Below are positions 1-5,905 of a DNA stretch of 5,905 nt, one piece after another; position 1 is the first letter of the stretch; each line of letters begins with the position of its first letter. The notes under the pieces were generated by a model. The model saw only the letters and a program-made list of their open reading frames with translations, had not been told where the DNA came from and did not search any database. The translations under genes and the position numbers were made by a program. Where the stretch lies: NCBI GenBank assembly GCA_017503305.1, contig JAFVTJ010000102.1, positions 1-5,905 of the forward strand, read 5' to 3'. The DNA comes from Clostridia bacterium (GTDB lineage Bacteria > Bacillota_A > Clostridia > Oscillospirales > Acutalibacteraceae).

Positions 1-44
1 CCGCTTAAAAAAATATTCTTATAATCACTTATCTGCCCTGACAT
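1..44 (-). CDS. possible start of a leftward gene, cut by the window edge
   Basis: An ATG at 44 on the minus strand opens a frame of 14 codons (MSGQISDYKNIFLS) that runs off the left edge without a stop. A purine-rich stretch, GGTGGGG, lies five bases upstream and could act as a ribosome binding site. The position just past the terminator of the lepA unit also fits a new gene start. I do not recognise the protein from so few residues and see no convincing promoter in the 50 bases before it. It may be only a chance open frame. Confidence 0.35.
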   Translation of the reverse strand, partial: MSGQISDYKNIFLS

Positions 45-96
45 TTTATCCCCACCAATCTTTCAAATAGTGTGTGTAAAATGCCTTATAAAATAC

Positions 97-120
97 AAAA
101 AACCTTCCATACGGAAGGTT
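97..120 (-). terminator. intrinsic terminator of the lepA / carboxypeptidase unit
   Basis: A perfect 8-bp stem (AACCTTCC at 101-108 with GGAAGGTT at 113-120) closes a four-base loop. Read on the minus strand it is followed by a run of T, seen as A at 97-102 on the plus strand. It starts six bases after the stop codon at 127-129, so it ends the leftward unit cleanly. The plus-strand side has only an interrupted T stretch (CTTGTTTTATTTG), so rightward termination is less likely. Confidence 0.88.
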
Positions 121-126
121 CTTGTT

Positions 127-552
127 TTATTTGTTTTTATATTCCACGTATTCTTCCAAGCACATCTGGAGGTCGTTAATTTCGTGGGCGGCTTTTACGC
201 CTACAAAGCGCCAGTGCCACGATTCGTAAATAACGCCTGTTTTTTCCTGCTTATCTTCGGCGTAGCGCATTATAAAGCCGTAGTTTTCGGCGTTTTCCTG
301 CAACCATTTATAAGCCTTAGTTTCCTTAAAGGAATGGTTAGCACAGTTTATATCAAGCGCTAAACCTGTGTTGTGCTCGCTAGTACCGGGGCGTGCCACT
401 ATTGTTGCGGCAACGTCTTCGGCATTTTCTTTAGGTACGCCGTTATTAATCTGCTTTTGCACCTGCTTTTCGAAAAAGCCATTTTTGTGTAGCGTAGGAA
501 CGATACGGCGACCATACTCCAATATCAATTCCTTCGGCCCTTGCATCGTCAA
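127..552 (-). CDS. C-terminal fragment of the VanY-type carboxypeptidase (catalytic half)
   Basis: This frame of 141 codons from a TTG at 552 holds the catalytic half of the peptidase. Real homology starts only around FEKQVQKQ (its residues 27-34, from about 474 leftward). The first 26 residues are out-of-frame reading of the upstream half. It carries the motifs SEHNTGLALD (58-67) and ESWHWR (110-115). A weak AAAGGA lies upstream of the TTG, but I see no reason to think this start is used, because the product would lack the membrane anchor and the SxYRS segment. Confidence 0.5.
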   Translation of the reverse strand: MTMQGPKELILEYGRRIVPTLHKNGFFEKQVQKQINNGVPKENAEDVAATIVARPGTSEHNTGLALDINCANHSFKETKAYKWLQENAENYGFIMRYAEDKQEKTGVIYESWHWRFVGVKAAHEINDLQMCLEEYVEYKNK

Positions 553-964
553 GCATTTCCTTTAAGTAGGGCCAAACTTCCTTATCAATTTGGGTAAGCG
601 AGCCCTTTATATACTTTTTGGGAATCTCGGTTAAATGCCCCTCATAATCGAAATCGTCTGGCAAAGGATTCCAACCGTTAACAAGGGTTAAATTTTCAAA
701 GTCTACGTCCAAATCGTGCGGCATATCGCTAGGTAGTGAAACCGCGTTCTCGCTTGAGGTTATTTCTTCGGAAGAAACTATTTCGCTTGAGGTTGTGCTT
801 GAATCATTACTTTGGGTTATTTGCGAAGAGGAATTATCGGTAGTACTGCCGTCCCCCAAAACCGAAATAACATAAACCGCCAAGGCGATAATCGCAATAA
901 TCACAACAGCGCAAACAGTTAAAAACAGATTTCTTCTAAGTATCGCTTTTTGACGTTTGGTCAT
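446..964 (-). CDS. N-terminal fragment of the VanY-type carboxypeptidase (membrane anchor, linker, start of domain)
   Basis: This 172-codon frame is the part translated if no frame change happens. It holds the membrane anchor, the Ser/Thr-rich linker and the first third of the peptidase domain up to KWLF. It then ends in eight unrelated residues (RKAGAKAD) and TAA. It lacks all the zinc-binding and catalytic residues, so alone it would be an inactive membrane protein. Confidence 0.6.
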   Translation of the reverse strand: MTKRQKAILRRNLFLTVCAVVIIAIIALAVYVISVLGDGSTTDNSSSQITQSNDSSTTSSEIVSSEEITSSENAVSLPSDMPHDLDVDFENLTLVNGWNPLPDDFDYEGHLTEIPKKYIKGSLTQIDKEVWPYLKEMLDDARAEGIDIGVWSPYRSYATQKWLFRKAGAKAD

Positions 965-968
965 TTTA

Positions 969-974
969 TCACCT
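969..974 (-). promoter_or_regulatory. ribosome binding site of the carboxypeptidase gene, overlapping the lepA stop
   Basis: AGGTGA lies four bases before the ATG at 964 and shares its first bases with the lepA TAG stop (973-975). This fixes the ATG as the start and points to translational coupling with lepA. Confidence 0.65.
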
Positions 975-2778
975 ATTCATCTAATTTTAATACTGCCATA
1001 AATGCCTCTTGCGGAACTTCAACAGTACCTAAGCGGCGCATACGCTTTTTACCTTCTTTTTGCTTTTCAAGAAGCTTTTTCTTACGGGTAATATCACCGC
1101 CGTAGCACTTAGCAAGCACGTCTTTACGCATAGCCTTTACCGTTTCGCGCGCAATAACCTTACCCGAAACCGCAACCTGAACAGGAACTTCGAAAAGCTG
1201 TCTTGGAATATATTCCTTTAATTTTTCGGCAATTTTACGAGCGCGTGTGTAAGAATTATCGCTGTGAACAATGAAGGATAGCGCATCGACCATATCGCCC
1301 GCTAATAAAACGTCCAATTTAACAAGCTTGGATTTTTCGTAGCCCTTCATTTCGTAATCGTAACTAGCGTAGCCGCGTGTACGGGATTTTAGGGCATCAA
1401 AAAAGTCGTAAACAATCTCACCCATGGGCAAAATGTAGTGAATATCAACACGGTCACCCATATACTTCATATCGGTATAAACACCGCGGCGTTCTTCGCA
1501 AAGCTGCATAATTGTGCCAACATACTCGCTCGGCGAATAGATGTGAACGTCTGCCACAGGCTCAAGCGCTTCGGCAATAATTGCGGGGTCGGGGTAGTTT
1601 GTGGGGTTGTCAACCGTGATAGTCTCCCCCGAGGTTAATGTGAACTTATACTCAACGCTGGGTGCGGTGGTTACAAGATCGAGATTATATTCACGCTCTA
1701 ATCTTTCCTGAATAATTTCCATATGCAAAAGTCCTAAGAATCCACAACGGAAACCAAAGCCCAAAGCGTTTGAGGTTTCAGGCTCGAAAAGAAGCGCAGC
1801 ATCGTTTAGTTGCAGCTTATCAAGTGCATCACGCAAATCGGGATATTTCGCGCCGTCGGCAGGGTAAATACCGCAGAAAACAACGGGGTTTACCTTGCGG
1901 TAGCCTTCAAGCGCTTGGGGTGTGGGATTGTTTGCAAGGGTAATGGTATCGCCTACGCGGGCATCCGAAACAGTTTTAATGGATGCCGCCAAATAGCCAA
2001 CCTCGCCTGCTTCTAAAACGTCGCAAGGCTCCATACACATAGCGCTTTTTCTACCGATTTCGACAGTATCAAAGGTGGCGCCTGTCGCCATCATTTTAAT
2101 AGTATCGCCCGATTTTAATTTACCGCTCATAACACGAAAATATACTATAACGCCCTTATACGGGTCATAATAAGAGTCGAAAATAAGCGCCGAAAGGGGT
2201 GCCTCACGGTCGCCCTTGGGAGCAGGAAATTCGGTAACGATTTTTTCAAGCACTTCTTCAATATTAATACCCGTTTTAGCCGAAATTAAGGGCGCATTGT
2301 CGGCAGGGATACCGATAATATCCTCTATTTCACCCTTAATACGCTCGGGGTCGGCAGAAGGTAAGTCAATTTTATTTATAACAGGCAAAATTTCAAGCCC
2401 GTGGTCTACCGCCAAATAGGTGTTGGCAAGGGTTTGTGCTTCAATACCCTGTGAAGCGTCAACAATAAGCACCGCGCCTTCGCAAGCGGCCAAGGAACGC
2501 GAAACCTCGTAGTTAAAGTCAACGTGGCCTGGGGTGTCTATTAAATTAAGCTCATATTGTTCGCCATCCTTGGCATTATAATAAAGAGTAACAGCGTGCG
2601 CTTTAATAGTAATACCGCGTTCTCTTTCCAAATCCATACTGTCAAGAATTTGCTCCTCCATATCGCGCTGAGCCACCGATTCGGTATGCTCTAAAAGACG
2701 GTCAGCAAGGGTGGATTTGCCGTGGTCGATATGAGCCACAATACAAAAATTTCTTATTTTATCAAGCGGAAATGACAC
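973..2778 (-). CDS. lepA: elongation factor 4 (LepA), ribosome back-translocating GTPase
   Basis: This is a full-length LepA of 601 residues, the usual size. LepA is a translational GTPase that binds the ribosome, often at the membrane, and is credited with back-translocation or with help in initiation and subunit assembly. All G motifs are present: AHIDHGKS (15-22), RGITIK (54-59), DTPGH (81-85), NKID (135-138) and SAK (166-168). Domain II and EF-G-like domains III and V follow. The LepA-specific C-terminal domain takes up roughly the last 120 residues, with [20 protein letters not shown] and [20 protein letters not shown]. The start is GTG at 2776-2778, supported by [20 protein letters not shown] matching the family N-terminus and by AGGAG eight bases upstream. 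It is the first gene of a leftward unit with the VanY-type gene. No damage is visible. Confidence 0.98.
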   Translation of the reverse strand: MSFPLDKIRNFCIVAHIDHGKSTLADRLLEHTESVAQRDMEEQILDSMDLERERGITIKAHAVTLYYNAKDGEQYELNLIDTPGHVDFNYEVSRSLAACEGAVLIVDASQGIEAQTLANTYLAVDHGLEILPVINKIDLPSADPERIKGEIEDIIGIPADNAPLISAKTGINIEEVLEKIVTEFPAPKGDREAPLSALIFDSYYDPYKGVIVYFRVMSGKLKSGDTIKMMATGATFDTVEIGRKSAMCMEPCDVLEAGEVGYLAASIKTVSDARVGDTITLANNPTPQALEGYRKVNPVVFCGIYPADGAKYPDLRDALDKLQLNDAALLFEPETSNALGFGFRCGFLGLLHMEIIQERLEREYNLDLVTTAPSVEYKFTLTSGETITVDNPTNYPDPAIIAEALEPVADVHIYSPSEYVGTIMQLCEERRGVYTDMKYMGDRVDIHYILPMGEIVYDFFDALKSRTRGYASYDYEMKGYEKSKLVKLDVLLAGDMVDALSFIVHSDNSYTRARKIAEKLKEYIPRQLFEVPVQVAVSGKVIARETVKAMRKDVLAKCYGGDITRKKKLLEKQKEGKKRMRRLGTVEVPQEAFMAVLKLDE

Positions 2779-2786
2779 TTACATTT

Positions 2787-2791
2787 CTCCT
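2787..2791 (-). promoter_or_regulatory. lepA ribosome binding site that selects the GTG start
   Basis: AGGAG lies eight bases before the GTG start of lepA. An ATG sits only two bases after this site but is followed at once by TAA (ATG TAA GTG), so it cannot start lepA. The spacing fits the GTG, not the ATG. Confidence 0.75.
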
Positions 2792-2809
2792 AACGTTTAA
2801 ATTCAATCT

Positions 2810-2838
2810 ATTATACCACATAATTTTATAATTTACAA
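2810..2838 (-). promoter_or_regulatory. lepA promoter (sigma-A type, extended -10)
   Basis: On the minus strand, TTGTAA (2833-2838) is followed after 17 bases by a perfect TATAAT (2810-2815), preceded by TGG, an extended -10. Transcription would start near 2803 and give a leader of about 25 bases before the GTG. I see no operator or attenuator in it. Confidence 0.75.
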
Positions 2839-2860
2839 TTCATTTTTTAACTTAAATTTC

Positions 2861-2889
2861 TTGACAATATAATATATAAGTGGTAGAAT
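2861..2889 (+). promoter_or_regulatory. pyrC-carB promoter (sigma-A type, extended -10)
   Basis: A perfect -35, TTGACA (2861-2866), is followed after 17 bases by TAGAAT (2884-2889), preceded by TGG, an extended -10. The predicted start near 2896 gives a leader of about 145 bases, long enough for the attenuator. It points away from the lepA promoter, with 22 bases between the two -35 boxes. Confidence 0.8.
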
Positions 2890-2903
2890 ATATGAAACAA
2901 ATA

Positions 2904-2939
2904 AATCTTTAAACACGGTGCTGTGACGCCGGCAAGATT
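2904..2939 (+). promoter_or_regulatory. PyrR-binding anti-antiterminator hairpin
   Basis: The lower stem is AATCTT (2904-2909) with AAGATT (2934-2939). The upper stem is CGGTG (2916-2920) with CGCCG (2927-2931), closing the six-base loop CTGTGA (2921-2926). Between the stems is an asymmetric internal loop with an A-rich 5' side (2910-2915). The PyrR consensus is ARUCCNGNGAGGYU, where CNGNGA is the loop. Here the loop fits fully and the U-G pair is kept (2919 with 2928). The loop-closing C-G pair is reversed to G-C, and the outermost A-U becomes G-C. These paired changes keep the fold. Confidence 0.75.
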
Positions 2940-2994
2940 GTAATATGTTTTTTATGGTATAGCCCCAAGGGGTTATACTGCTTATTGTCATATT

Positions 2995-3023
2995 CACCTT
3001 GCCTTGCGGCAGGGTGTTTTTTT
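2995..3023 (+). terminator. intrinsic attenuator terminator before pyrC
   Basis: CACCTTGCC (2995-3003) pairs with GGCAGGGTG (3008-3016) over nine pairs, one of them a wobble, with a TTGC loop. Seven T follow at 3017-3023. It lies inside the transcript between promoter and pyrC, so it must be conditional. Its 5' arm is shared with the antiterminator. Confidence 0.9.
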
Positions 3024-3024
3024 G

Positions 3025-3032
3025 AAAGGCGG
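3025..3032 (+). promoter_or_regulatory. pyrC ribosome binding site
   Basis: AAAGGCGG matches AAAGGAGG at seven of eight positions and lies seven bases before the ATG at 3040. It follows the terminator T-run almost directly. It decides for ATG 3040 over an in-frame TTG at 3004, which lies inside the terminator hairpin. Confidence 0.75.
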
Positions 3033-3039
3033 TAGTTTT

Positions 3040-4236
3040 ATGGATAGCATTAAAAATGCAAAAGTTTACAAAAACGGTAAATTTGAAGCTATTGACTTTC
3101 CGACTAATTTGGGTGGTTTTGTTGTCGATTTTAATAATTGTTATGTCTTCCCGGCTTTTTGTGACGTTCACGTTCATTTAAGAGAGCCGGGTTTTTCATA
3201 TAAAGAAACCATTAAAAGCGGTACTTTAGCTTGTGCCAGGGGTGGCTACACTGACGTTTGCTCAATGCCGAACCTTAACCCCGTACCCGACAGTGTGGAA
3301 CATTTGAAGGCTCAGATTGAAATCATTGAAAAGGATGCCGTGATAAACGTTCATCCTTACGCTTCGATAACGGTCGGTCAATTGGGAAATGAACTTTCGG
3401 ATTTTGACGGACTTAAAGATGCCTTCGCCTTTTCGGACGACGGCAGGGGTGTGCAGTCGGAGGATATGATGCGAAAAGCTATGCTAAAAGCTAAAGAACT
3501 TGGCAAAGTAATAGTAGCCCACTGTGAAGACAATAGCCTTTTGCACGGCGGATACATTCACGACGGCGAATACGCGCGACTTCACGGTCACAAAGGCATT
3601 TGCTCTGAAAGTGAATGGGGTCCTATAAAACGTGATATTGCTTTAGCCAAGGAAACAGGCTGCAAATACCACGTGTGCCACATATCGACCAAGGAAAGTG
3701 TTGAGTTAATAAGACAAGCTAAAGCCGACGGTGTAGATATCACCTGTGAAACCGCTCCACACTACCTTGTACTTACCGATATGGACTTAAAAGAAAACGG
3801 CAGGTTTAAAATGAACCCACCGCTTCGAAGTGAAGAAGATAGGCTAGCACTTATAGAAGGCATAAAAGACGGCACAATAGATATGATTGCTACCGACCAT
3901 GCACCGCACAGCGCGGAAGAAAAGAGCAAGGGCCTCCAAAAAAGTGCTTTCGGCATAGTTGGCATTGAAACTGCCTTTTCAGTTATGTATACATTCCTTG
4001 TGAAAACGGGAATTATAAGTTTAGAAAAGTTAATTGAAATTATGGCTATAAACCCACGAAAACGCTTTGATATTAAAGACAGCGGCTACACCGTGTGGGA
4101 TTTAGATAAAAAGTTTGTGGTTGACCCCAATGAATTTTTATCAATGGGTAAGGCTACACCATTTGAAAATTACGAGCTATACGGCGAATGCTTGCTCACC
4201 GTGCTCGGTGACAGTATAAAATACATTAAGGAGTAA
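3040..4236 (+). CDS. pyrC: dihydroorotase (type I, PyrC)
   Basis: Dihydroorotase closes carbamoyl-aspartate to dihydroorotate, step three of UMP synthesis, in the cytosol. The protein has 398 residues from ATG 3040. Amidohydrolase features appear in order: metal ligands H44 and H46 in [10 protein letters not shown], the substrate-binding MPNLNPVPD segment (77-84), FSDDG (131-135) whose Asp replaces the carboxylated Lys of other classes as metal bridge, H161 in AHCED, H214 in CHIS, and catalytic D286 in [13 protein letters not shown] and FSDDG point to the type I (Gram-positive) class, not the E. coli class. By recall, the N-terminus before HxH is about 15 residues shorter than in the Bacillus enzyme, so the small beta domain is trimmed. 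All active-site residues are present. It is first in the pyr unit behind the attenuator, and carB starts six bases after its stop codon begins to be followed by the spacer (4237-4241). Confidence 0.96.
   Translation: MDSIKNAKVYKNGKFEAIDFPTNLGGFVVDFNNCYVFPAFCDVHVHLREPGFSYKETIKSGTLACARGGYTDVCSMPNLNPVPDSVEHLKAQIEIIEKDAVINVHPYASITVGQLGNELSDFDGLKDAFAFSDDGRGVQSEDMMRKAMLKAKELGKVIVAHCEDNSLLHGGYIHDGEYARLHGHKGICSESEWGPIKRDIALAKETGCKYHVCHISTKESVELIRQAKADGVDITCETAPHYLVLTDMDLKENGRFKMNPPLRSEEDRLALIEGIKDGTIDMIATDHAPHSAEEKSKGLQKSAFGIVGIETAFSVMYTFLVKTGIISLEKLIEIMAINPRKRFDIKDSGYTVWDLDKKFVVDPNEFLSMGKATPFENYELYGECLLTVLGDSIKYIKE
4228..4233 (+). promoter_or_regulatory. carB ribosome binding site inside the end of pyrC
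   Basis: AAGGAG is formed by the last two sense codons of pyrC and lies eight bases before the carB ATG at 4242. This supports the start and suggests coupled translation of the two genes. Confidence 0.8.
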
Positions 4237-4241
4237 TAGAG

Positions 4242-5905
4242 ATGGCAAAAAGAACAGACTTAAAGAAAATTTTAATTATAGGCTCAGGCCCTATTGTTAT
4301 CGGTCAAGCGGCTGAATTCGACTATGCAGGCACACAGGCTTGCTTAGCTTTAAAGGAAGAAGGCTACGAGGTTGTACTTTGCAACTCTAACCCTGCTACT
4401 ATTATGACCGACACCACCATTGCCGATAAGGTTTATATGGAACCCTTAACACTCGAATTTGTAGCAAAGGTTATCCGTTATGAAAGACCCGACGCTATTG
4501 TTCCCGGCATTGGCGGACAAACAGGTCTTAACCTTGCAATGCAACTCGAAGAAAAGGGCATTTTAAAGGAATGCGGTGTTGAGCTTTTAGGCACTTCCAG
4601 TGCTAGTATCGAACGCGCAGAAGACCGCGAAATGTTCAAAGAGCTTTGCGAATCTATTGGCGAGCCTACAATCCCCTCTCGCATTACCTACTCCTTAGAC
4701 GAAGCAAAAGAAGCCGCTAACGAAATCGGCTACCCCGTAGTTTTACGCCCTGCATTCACCTTAGGCGGTACAGGCGGCGGCTTTGCTTATAACGAGCAAG
4801 ACCTTATCGAAATCGGTCTTAACGCGTTTAAGCTTTCCCCCGTTCATCAGGTTCTTATTGAAAAGAGCGTTAAAGGCTATAAGGAAATTGAATTTGAAGT
4901 TATGCGCGACGGCAACGATAACGCTATTACCATTTGCGGTATGGAAAATATAGACCCCGTTGGCGTTCACACAGGCGACTCTATCGTTGTGGCTCCTATT
5001 ATGACTCTTAACGACCACGACCTTAAAATGCTTAACGATAGCGCTATTAAGCTTATCAGAGAACTCAAAATCGAAGGTGGTTGTAACGTTCAGTTTGCGC
5101 TTAACCCCAATAGTAGCGAATACTACCTTATCGAAGTTAATCCCCGTGTATCACGTTCATCCGCTTTGGCTTCAAAGGCAAGTGGCTACCCGATTGCACG
5201 CGTTACCGCTAAAATTGCTGTTGGTATGACCTTAGACGAAATCGCCGTTGCCAACACCACCGCCGCTTTTGAACCAAGACTTGACTATATTATCACAAAG
5301 CTTCCCCGTTTCCCGTTTGATAAGTTTACCACCGCTTCTAATATCCTTGGTACTCAGATGAAGGCTACAGGCGAAGTTATGGGTATCGGCTCCACCTTGG
5401 AAGAAAGTATGCTTAAGGGTATCCGCTCACTCGAAATTGGTATTAACCACCTTTACCACCACAAATTTGACAATATGACCGACGATGAGCTTCTCGATTA
5501 TATTGCCGAATTCAGAGATGATAACCTTTTCGCTATTGCTGAGCTTTTATACCGTGGCGTAACAATCGAAAAGCTACACGAGGTTACCAAAATTACCGCA
5601 TTCTTCCTTGAAGCCATTAAGCGCATTATTGATATGGAAAGAAGCCTTAAAGAAAACCCCAACAGTTTAGAAGTGCTTACCGCCGCCAAAAAGATGGGCT
5701 TTTCTGACAAATACGTTGCAAGAATGTGGGATTGCAAGGAAATTGACGTTTACAACTTCCGCCGCGAGCATAAGCTCTACCCCGTTTACAAAATGGTTGA
5801 CACCTGCCACACAGGCGCATATATCCCCTATTTCTACTCATCATATCAAGGCGAAAATGCTTCAATTCTGACCGATAAAAAGAAGATTGTAGTTTTGGGT
5901 GCAGG
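4242..5905 (+). CDS. carB: carbamoyl-phosphate synthase large subunit, N-terminal half (cut by window edge)
   Basis: CarB makes carbamoyl phosphate from bicarbonate, two ATP and ammonia delivered by the CarA glutaminase; it feeds pyrimidine and arginine synthesis. The frame is open for 554 codons to the last base, about half of the usual 1,060-1,070 residues. It opens with [20 protein letters not shown] (8-27), then NPATIMTD (50-57) and GGQTGLN (91-97). The first ATP-grasp domain has R129, R169, the glycine-rich loop LGGTGGG (174-180), E215, H243, Q284, E298 and N300 at positions equivalent to the E. coli active site. The oligomerisation region follows (about 400-545). The final residues KKKIVVLGA are the opening of the second synthetase half. 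Only five bases (4237-4241) separate it from pyrC. No carA lies between them. I see no frameshift. Confidence 0.97.
   Translation, partial: MAKRTDLKKILIIGSGPIVIGQAAEFDYAGTQACLALKEEGYEVVLCNSNPATIMTDTTIADKVYMEPLTLEFVAKVIRYERPDAIVPGIGGQTGLNLAMQLEEKGILKECGVELLGTSSASIERAEDREMFKELCESIGEPTIPSRITYSLDEAKEAANEIGYPVVLRPAFTLGGTGGGFAYNEQDLIEIGLNAFKLSPVHQVLIEKSVKGYKEIEFEVMRDGNDNAITICGMENIDPVGVHTGDSIVVAPIMTLNDHDLKMLNDSAIKLIRELKIEGGCNVQFALNPNSSEYYLIEVNPRVSRSSALASKASGYPIARVTAKIAVGMTLDEIAVANTTAAFEPRLDYIITKLPRFPFDKFTTASNILGTQMKATGEVMGIGSTLEESMLKGIRSLEIGINHLYHHKFDNMTDDELLDYIAEFRDDNLFAIAELLYRGVTIEKLHEVTKITAFFLEAIKRIIDMERSLKENPNSLEVLTAAKKMGFSDKYVARMWDCKEIDVYNFRREHKLYPVYKMVDTCHTGAYIPYFYSSYQGENASILTDKKKIVVLGA

Larger units (their letters stand above)
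127..964 (-). pseudogene. frameshifted membrane-anchored VanY-type D-alanyl-D-alanine carboxypeptidase (peptidase M15B)
   Basis: Two overlapping frames together make one VanY/M15B peptidase of about 278 residues. These zinc enzymes act outside the membrane and remove the terminal D-Ala from peptidoglycan stem peptides. The rebuilt protein has a basic N-terminus, one membrane segment (about residues 13-36), a Ser/Thr/Glu-rich spacer (about 38-75), the family entry motif LTLVNGWNPLP (92-102), then SPYRSYATQ. After the frame change come SEHNTGLALD, with zinc ligands H197 and D204, and ESWHWR, with catalytic E247 and zinc ligand H250. All key residues survive. The frames meet at 473-477 (plus strand AAAAA), where one base fewer would restore a continuous reading. 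The start has the Shine-Dalgarno site AGGTGA, and the gene follows lepA by eight bases. The cause may be a sequencing error, a recent mutation or recoding. The family call is secure; the substrate is inferred. Confidence 0.82.
2896..3023 (+). promoter_or_regulatory. PyrR-type transcription attenuator leader of the pyr unit
   Basis: The leader can fold in two exclusive ways. In one, a PyrR-like hairpin (2904-2939) forms and leaves the terminator (2995-3023) free to fold. In the other, an antiterminator pairs GGCAAG (2931-2936) with CTTGCC (2998-3003) and AATATG (2942-2947) with CATATT (2989-2994). This uses the 3' arm of the first hairpin and the 5' arm of the terminator. A GC-rich hairpin (2955-2980) sits inside the antiterminator. 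In known PyrR systems, UMP-loaded PyrR stabilises the first hairpin and shuts the genes off. The folding is read directly from the sequence; PyrR as the ligand is inferred from the loop and from the genes downstream. No pyrR gene lies in the window. Confidence 0.82.

Noticed and set aside
70..77. Short GT dinucleotide run near the left edge
   Set aside because: It is only about four units long, too short to suggest phase variation, and it lies outside any clear promoter.
70..565. Rightward open frames opposite the carboxypeptidase gene
   Set aside because: They are antisense shadows of a gene with clear VanY motifs. They also cross the terminator and lack ribosome binding sites.
1438..2419. 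Short rightward frames opposite lepA
   Set aside because: They are complementary to conserved LepA sequence and have no family likeness.
2892..2912. Six-codon frame (MKQINL) at the start of the pyr leader, a possible leader peptide
   Set aside because: It has no ribosome binding site and begins at or before the predicted transcription start near 2896. Its codons show no bias that would sense pyrimidines.
3004..3039. Twelve-codon N-terminal extension of pyrC from a TTG at 3004
   Set aside because: The TTG lies inside the loop of the terminator hairpin, and AAAGGCGG is well spaced for the ATG at 3040. The extension has no similarity to dihydroorotase N-termini.
2833..3177. Leftward open frame of 114 codons across the intergenic region
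   Set aside because: It runs antisense through the pyr promoter, attenuator and pyrC start, whose structure is explained otherwise. The translation resembles no family.
3762..3965. Leftward frame opposite pyrC
   Set aside because: It is antisense to the catalytic HAPHS region of dihydroorotase, and the translation is Ser-rich noise.
4478..5865. Leftward frames opposite carB
   Set aside because: They lie opposite an uninterrupted, highly conserved CarB frame, so they are shadows.
1..5905. Search by eye for CRISPR arrays, insertion sequences, tRNA or rRNA genes and long repeats
   Set aside because: I found no repeated spacers, terminal inverted repeats with a transposase, or recognisable RNA genes. 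The window is filled by housekeeping genes.

Overview
This looks like an ordinary chromosomal stretch from a moderately AT-rich Gram-positive bacterium, most likely a Clostridia-class Firmicute of the gut Ruminococcaceae/Oscillospiraceae type. The basis is inference from the style of the LepA, PyrC and CarB proteins, the purine-rich Shine-Dalgarno sites and a PyrR-type RNA attenuator. I cannot name the species.

The window has two divergent transcription units separated by about 260 bases (2779-3039). Leftward from an extended -10 promoter (2810-2838) runs lepA (elongation factor 4, GTG start). Eight bases after its stop comes a membrane-anchored VanY-type D,D-carboxypeptidase gene. That gene is split into two frames by one extra base in a homopolymer at 473-477. 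The unit ends in a strong intrinsic terminator at 97-120. Beyond it, a second leftward gene may begin at 44 and leave the window.

Rightward from 2861-2889 runs a pyrimidine biosynthesis unit: pyrC (dihydroorotase) and then carB (carbamoyl-phosphate synthase large subunit). carB is cut by the window edge at about the midpoint of the protein. Its reading frame is open from 4242 to the last base.

The most informative element is the roughly 130-base leader upstream of pyrC. It contains a hairpin with loop CUGUGA, which fits the CNGNGA hexaloop bound by PyrR. It also contains an antiterminator whose two arms overlap both that hairpin and a downstream intrinsic terminator, and finally the terminator itself, ending just before the pyrC ribosome binding site. 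The three structures are mutually exclusive, as in the known PyrR (UMP-sensing) attenuators. carB supplies carbamoyl phosphate at the start of de novo UMP synthesis and pyrC closes the ring at step three, so end-product control of this unit makes sense.

I saw no mobile element, CRISPR array, tRNA, rRNA or clearly novel system. The points worth a second look are the covariant variant of the PyrR site, the frameshifted carboxypeptidase, and the absence of carA between pyrC and carB.
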